From: Dehalococcoidia bacterium
GTDB lineage: Bacteria; Chloroflexota; Dehalococcoidia; GIF9; UBA5629
Direction: 5' to 3'
Length of the DNA: 8,430 nucleotides
NCBI GenBank assembly: GCA_030604795.1
Contig: JAUVVE010000028.1
Span: forward strand, 1-8,430
Below the pieces are notes generated by a model. It did not search any database. It saw nothing but the letters and a program-made list of their open reading frames with translations, and was not told the DNA's origin. How positions within the stretch are numbered: position 1 is the stretch's first letter; each line of letters opens with the position of its first letter. A program made the translations under genes and the position numbers. This document shows, piece by piece, positions 5,517-8,430 of this stretch.

Positions 5517-6764
5517 GTGCGTATATGCTTGCTTAGCTATAGAAGCTATCGCTATTCTGGCGGACAGGGCATCTATGTTCGCTATTTGAGCCGTTCTCTC
5601 CGCGACCTGGGTCATGAAGTTGATGTAGTATCAGGGCCGCCATATCCTGAACTAGAAGACGGTGTCAAGCTAACTAAGCTGCCGAGCCTCGACTTGTACT
5701 CCCTGCCACAAAGCCGACGCTGCCTGGCAAACCCCCACAAATTGAACACCGTACCCAATCTCATTGAATGGCTCGGCGTATGTGGCGGCTTCTTCACGGA
5801 GCCACTGACTTTTGGCATGCGTGCCTACAGTCTCTTTCACAATGACGGGCACAGAAGATATGATGTTGTCCACGATAATCAGAGCCTGTCATACAGCATT
5901 CTTAGAATCAGAGAACAGGGCTACCCACTGGTGGCAACAATTCACCACCCCATAAGTATCGACCGGGATTTGGCCGTCAAAGCGGCCAGCTCTCTATGGC
6001 AGGGAATGGGCATAAGGCGGTGGTACGCGTTTGTGAATATGCAGCTCAGGGTTGCTCAGAAGCTTACACACATCATCACCGGTTCGCAAAATTCGTATCG
6101 TGCGATCATCAACGCTTTCAATCTACCAGAAGACAGCCTTCGAGTTGTCTATGACGGGGTTGATGGTTCCGTTTTCACCCACACTCCCGGAGTGAAAAGC
6201 TTGGAGAACCGCTTGCTCGTGGTAAACAGCGGGGACATACCCCTGAAGGGGCTCAAGTTCCTGTTGGAGGCCGTCGCCGCCCTGCGAACGGAGCGCGCAA
6301 TAGAGCTCGTGATAGTCGGAAAGCCCATGAAGAATGGGTATACCCAGGGATTGATTGACAGCCTAGGCATTAGCGATTGTGTTACCTATTGTGGGCAAAT
6401 AGACACAGCGGAACTCGTCCGGCAGTATTCGATGGCTACCATGGTTGTCGTACCATCCGTCTACGAGGGCTTTGGTTTGCCTGCTGCGGAGGCCATGTCC
6501 TGTGGCACACCCGTGATTTCAACTACTGCCGGAGCTTTACCCGAGGTCGTCGGAGATGCTGGCATACTGGTGCCTCCGGCTGATACAGGAGCGCTGATGG
6601 AAGCGATTTCAGGTTTGTTGCAGAATCCAGACAGGCGCAGACACCTCGGCCAAATGGGGCGTAGAAGGGTAGCGCAGATGTTCAATTGGCAGAATGCGGC
6701 CAAACGTACCGCTGAAGTGTATGAAGAGGCGGTCGAGTACCAGAACAAGATTGAAGCAGGCTGA
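5517..6764 (+). CDS. GT4 family retaining glycosyltransferase, second of a tandem pair
   Basis: The protein has 415 residues, the same length as its upstream neighbour, and aligns with it end to end without gaps (249 of 415 identical by hand count). The same landmarks occur at the same positions: SGGQG (14-18), TIHH (141-144), VVYDGVD (210-216), LKGLKFLLEA (243-252) and the E-x7-E pair Glu317/Glu325. The donor-binding region 291-357 is nearly identical. Differences concentrate at 61-75, 101-110, 191-198, 221-228 and 272-282. Family knowledge places acceptor recognition mostly in the N-terminal domain, so the pair probably shares a donor and differs in acceptor or linkage. The start is GTG at 5517, fixed by identity with the paralogue's N-terminus; no good ribosome binding site is seen. 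Its own promoter lies upstream. The next gene follows after 27 bases. Confidence 0.9.
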   Translation: MRICLLSYRSYRYSGGQGIYVRYLSRSLRDLGHEVDVVSGPPYPELEDGVKLTKLPSLDLYSLPQSRRCLANPHKLNTVPNLIEWLGVCGGFFTEPLTFGMRAYSLFHNDGHRRYDVVHDNQSLSYSILRIREQGYPLVATIHHPISIDRDLAVKAASSLWQGMGIRRWYAFVNMQLRVAQKLTHIITGSQNSYRAIINAFNLPEDSLRVVYDGVDGSVFTHTPGVKSLENRLLVVNSGDIPLKGLKFLLEAVAALRTERAIELVIVGKPMKNGYTQGLIDSLGISDCVTYCGQIDTAELVRQYSMATMVVVPSVYEGFGLPAAEAMSCGTPVISTTAGALPEVVGDAGILVPPADTGALMEAISGLLQNPDRRRHLGQMGRRRVAQMFNWQNAAKRTAEVYEEAVEYQNKIEAG

Positions 6765-6791
6765 AATATCCATTTAGAGAGCAATTAAGAA

Positions 6792-7826
6792 ATGAAGCTG
6801 CACTTCGCTGAGGATTCCCTTAGTTCCGAATATCTTGGCCCCACCGTTGATGCCATTGTTTCGATCCAGAACGCGGATGGTTCAATTCCGTGGTATCGCG
6901 GAGGCATTACAGACCCATGGACCCATGTCGAAAACGCCATGGCAGTAGATATCGGCAATTGCCGCGCCGAAGCTGAGCGCGCCTATGACTGGCTTGCCAC
7001 GATGCAGCTGAAGGACGGGAGCTGGTATACCTCGTACAAGGACGGCCAACCGGAGGACGAATCCAAGGTTTCACACGTTATTTCCTACGTCGCTGTCGGC
7101 GTATGGCACCACTATCTGATAACCGGTGACATCTCTTTCCTCAAGAAGATGTGGCCCTCGGTTCGCGCTGCAATCGATTTTGTACTGGACATGAGAGGCC
7201 CCAGCGGCGAAATCTACTGGGCCAGAAACAGTGCCGGGGCTATCTACCCCACCGCATTGATAGCCGGTTGCAGCTCAACCTACCTGAGCATCAAGAGCGC
7301 GCTTTCCATTGCTTCAGTTCTGGGCGAGGAAAAGACCTGCTGGAAAGAGGCGAATGCCGCTCTGGCAAAGGCGATTCAAACCACACCGTGCCGCTTTGGT
7401 TCATCCCAAGAGAATGAGTCTATCTTTGCCATGGACTGGTATTATCCGGCGATGTGTTCTGTTGTGAACGGTGACAATGCCAGGGAGCGCCTTTTCGGTG
7501 GCTGGGACAAGTTCGTGGTCCACGGCTTGGGCTCACTCTGTAGCTTGGACCAGGACTGGGTCACTGCTGCCGAGACAAGCGAACTGGCTATTGCCCTGGC
7601 GGTCCATGGGGAGTATGAGCATTCGGCGACTGTCTTCAATTGGCTGCACCAGATGCGGGATGAGGACGGTGCTTACTGGTACGGCATGGCGCTGCCACAG
7701 CGAGAAATCTGGCCCGTACAAAAGCCTACGTGGACATCCGCTGCTGTGGTGATGGCGGCTGATATGCTCAGACCCACGTCCGCGACGCGCCTACTTCTTG
7801 ACCACCCCGGCCCCGTGACGCCGTAG
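6792..7826 (+). CDS. (alpha/alpha)6-barrel-like protein, candidate glycoside hydrolase (often labelled prenyltransferase; MmpH-like candidate)
   Basis: This 344-residue cytoplasmic protein has no signal peptide or transmembrane helix. It is built of helical repeats with short glycine/aromatic turns: QNADGSIPWYRGG (26-38), QLKDGSWYTS (72-81) and RDEDGAYWYG (289-298). These DGxW turns resemble squalene-cyclase/prenyltransferase repeats, which explains a common automatic name. The segment LITGDISFLKKMWPSVRAAIDFVL (109-132) and WARNSAGAIYPTALIAG (143-159) are more like glucoamylase-type (alpha/alpha)6 barrels. Conserved-looking acids include Asp41 and Glu47 in DPWTHVEN, Asp253, Asp255, Glu261 and Glu264; which are catalytic cannot be told. 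It starts at ATG 6792, 27 bases after the second glycosyltransferase, with only a weak AGAGAG upstream. Context and fold suggest an enzyme acting on the cluster's glycan, comparable with the MMP hydrolase MmpH. Its 3' end overlaps the convergent methyltransferase by 36 bases. Confidence 0.8.
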   Translation: MKLHFAEDSLSSEYLGPTVDAIVSIQNADGSIPWYRGGITDPWTHVENAMAVDIGNCRAEAERAYDWLATMQLKDGSWYTSYKDGQPEDESKVSHVISYVAVGVWHHYLITGDISFLKKMWPSVRAAIDFVLDMRGPSGEIYWARNSAGAIYPTALIAGCSSTYLSIKSALSIASVLGEEKTCWKEANAALAKAIQTTPCRFGSSQENESIFAMDWYYPAMCSVVNGDNARERLFGGWDKFVVHGLGSLCSLDQDWVTAAETSELAIALAVHGEYEHSATVFNWLHQMRDEDGAYWYGMALPQREIWPVQKPTWTSAAVVMAADMLRPTSATRLLLDHPGPVTP

Positions 7827-8430
7827 CACCCCAAGTGTATTGGTCATCGGCAGTTCCTCAAATAGCCTCGACGCCAGCGCAAGCTTGTAAACCTCATATG
7901 GAGCTTGTCCGCCCTTGGCGGGGTCCAAGAAGATATCGTGGAAGACGAGGAATCCGTTATGAACCAGATGAGGATGCCAGCACTCGTAATCCGTCACGAC
8001 TGTTTCGTAGCTATGTCCACCGTCTATGAAGACCAAGCTTAAAGGAGTGGCCCAATCCCGAGCTGCCACCTCTGACTTGGTGACCATTGGCACGACAGTC
8101 TCCTCCAGCCCGGCTCTCTGTATTGTAGCGCGAAAGTACGGGAAGCTATCGATCAACCCAGTTTCACTGTTTAAGAGGTCGGAATCGAAGTATGGCTGAC
8201 CTGGTTGTTGCTCTTCGGAGCCTAGATGGTGGTCAATGGTGAAGAGTGTTCTCCCCCTCGTCTTACATGCCGTACCTAAATAGACTGTGGATTTCCCGCA
8301 GAAGCTCCCGATCTCCAGACAAGGACCAAGTGAACATGCTTCTAGGGCCAGTTCGAATAACCTCAGTCCCTCCTCCTCCGCCAGAAATCCTTTGACTTCC
8401 GAAACAAATGCCGGTATTACGCTATCAATT
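7791..8430 (-). CDS. Class I SAM-dependent methyltransferase, CmcI/macrocin O-methyltransferase type, N-terminus cut by the window edge
   Basis: The frame is open from codon 8429-8427 to a TAG at 7793-7791, giving 212 visible residues with no start codon before the edge. Motif I is LEIGSFCGKSTVYL (38-51). Next come IDHHLGSEEQQPG (65-77) and then the metal-dependent methyltransferase signature LVFIDGGHSYETVVTD (132-147) and LVFHDIF (161-167), whose Asp/His residues resemble the divalent-metal site of the family. The C-terminus is complete; probably only a few tens of residues are missing. The first in-frame start-like codon, TTG at 8156, lies after motif I and is not the true start. The gene converges on the barrel-protein gene with a 36-base overlap. 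Family members methylate sugar hydroxyls. In gene content it matches MeT1, the 1-O-methyltransferase that caps methylmannose polysaccharide, but that equivalence is inference. Confidence 0.88.
   Translation of the reverse strand, partial: IDSVIPAFVSEVKGFLAEEEGLRLFELALEACSLGPCLEIGSFCGKSTVYLGTACKTRGRTLFTIDHHLGSEEQQPGQPYFDSDLLNSETGLIDSFPYFRATIQRAGLEETVVPMVTKSEVAARDWATPLSLVFIDGGHSYETVVTDYECWHPHLVHNGFLVFHDIFLDPAKGGQAPYEVYKLALASRLFEELPMTNTLGVLRRHGAGVVKK

Noticed and set aside
6231..6250. Loss of a donor-phosphate-binding Arg in the second glycosyltransferase (TSRDTPVKG in the first, NSGDIPLKG in the second)
   Set aside because: As I recall related GT4 proteins, this position is variable (for example SADVPLKG), while the Lys and the E-x7-E pair are intact. 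Inactivation is not supported.
7791..8156. A short methyltransferase beginning at TTG 8156
   Set aside because: The open frame continues without a stop to the window edge and includes the SAM-binding motif LEIGSFCGKS, so the short form is an artefact of the missing upstream start.
1..8430. CRISPR arrays, insertion sequences, integrases or toxin-antitoxin genes
   Set aside because: No regularly spaced direct repeats, transposase motifs or terminal inverted repeats were seen on either strand.

Overview
The window reads as an ordinary bacterial chromosome segment of roughly even base composition. It joins a housekeeping block to a glycan-biosynthesis cluster. The housekeeping genes are the start of a complex I operon (nuoABCD), rsmD-coaD and a two-cluster ferredoxin. 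Together with GTG/TTG starts and strong AAGGAGG-type ribosome binding sites, they fit an anaerobic Chloroflexota (Dehalococcoidia-like) genome. That assignment is inference from protein character, not a database result.

Layout. From 1560 down to 1, on the minus strand, lie nuoA, nuoB, nuoC and the first 40 codons of nuoD, tightly packed. A 119-base divergent intergenic region (1561-1679) carries a near-perfect sigma-70 promoter (TTGACT, 16 bases, TATAAT) for the plus-strand set rsmD, coaD and ferredoxin. A perfect 9-bp dyad overlaps this promoter. Bases 3081-3375 hold no convincing gene but several hairpins: a terminator-like stem after the ferredoxin, then structured sequence leading to the next gene.

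From 3376 to the right edge is a carbohydrate cluster. In order it holds a class I SAM methyltransferase, two tandem GT4 glycosyltransferases (both 415 residues, about 60% identical by hand count with no gaps), and a cytoplasmic (alpha/alpha)6-barrel-like protein of the kind often mislabelled prenyltransferase. The last gene, convergent and cut by the edge, is a second SAM methyltransferase of the CmcI/macrocin O-methyltransferase type. The second glycosyltransferase has its own good promoter at 5434-5462.

How the genes may work together. The set SAM methyltransferase + GT4 + barrel hydrolase-like protein + Methyltransf_24-type methyltransferase is the gene content I recall for the actinobacterial methylmannose polysaccharide (MMP) pathway (MeT3, ManT, MmpH, MeT1). 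I propose that this locus makes an O-methylated cytoplasmic oligo- or polysaccharide. One enzyme pair would elongate it, one methyltransferase would modify sugars along the chain, one would cap the end, and the barrel protein would cut or recycle it. A homologous pathway outside Actinobacteria, with a duplicated glycosyltransferase, is the most interesting possibility in the window.
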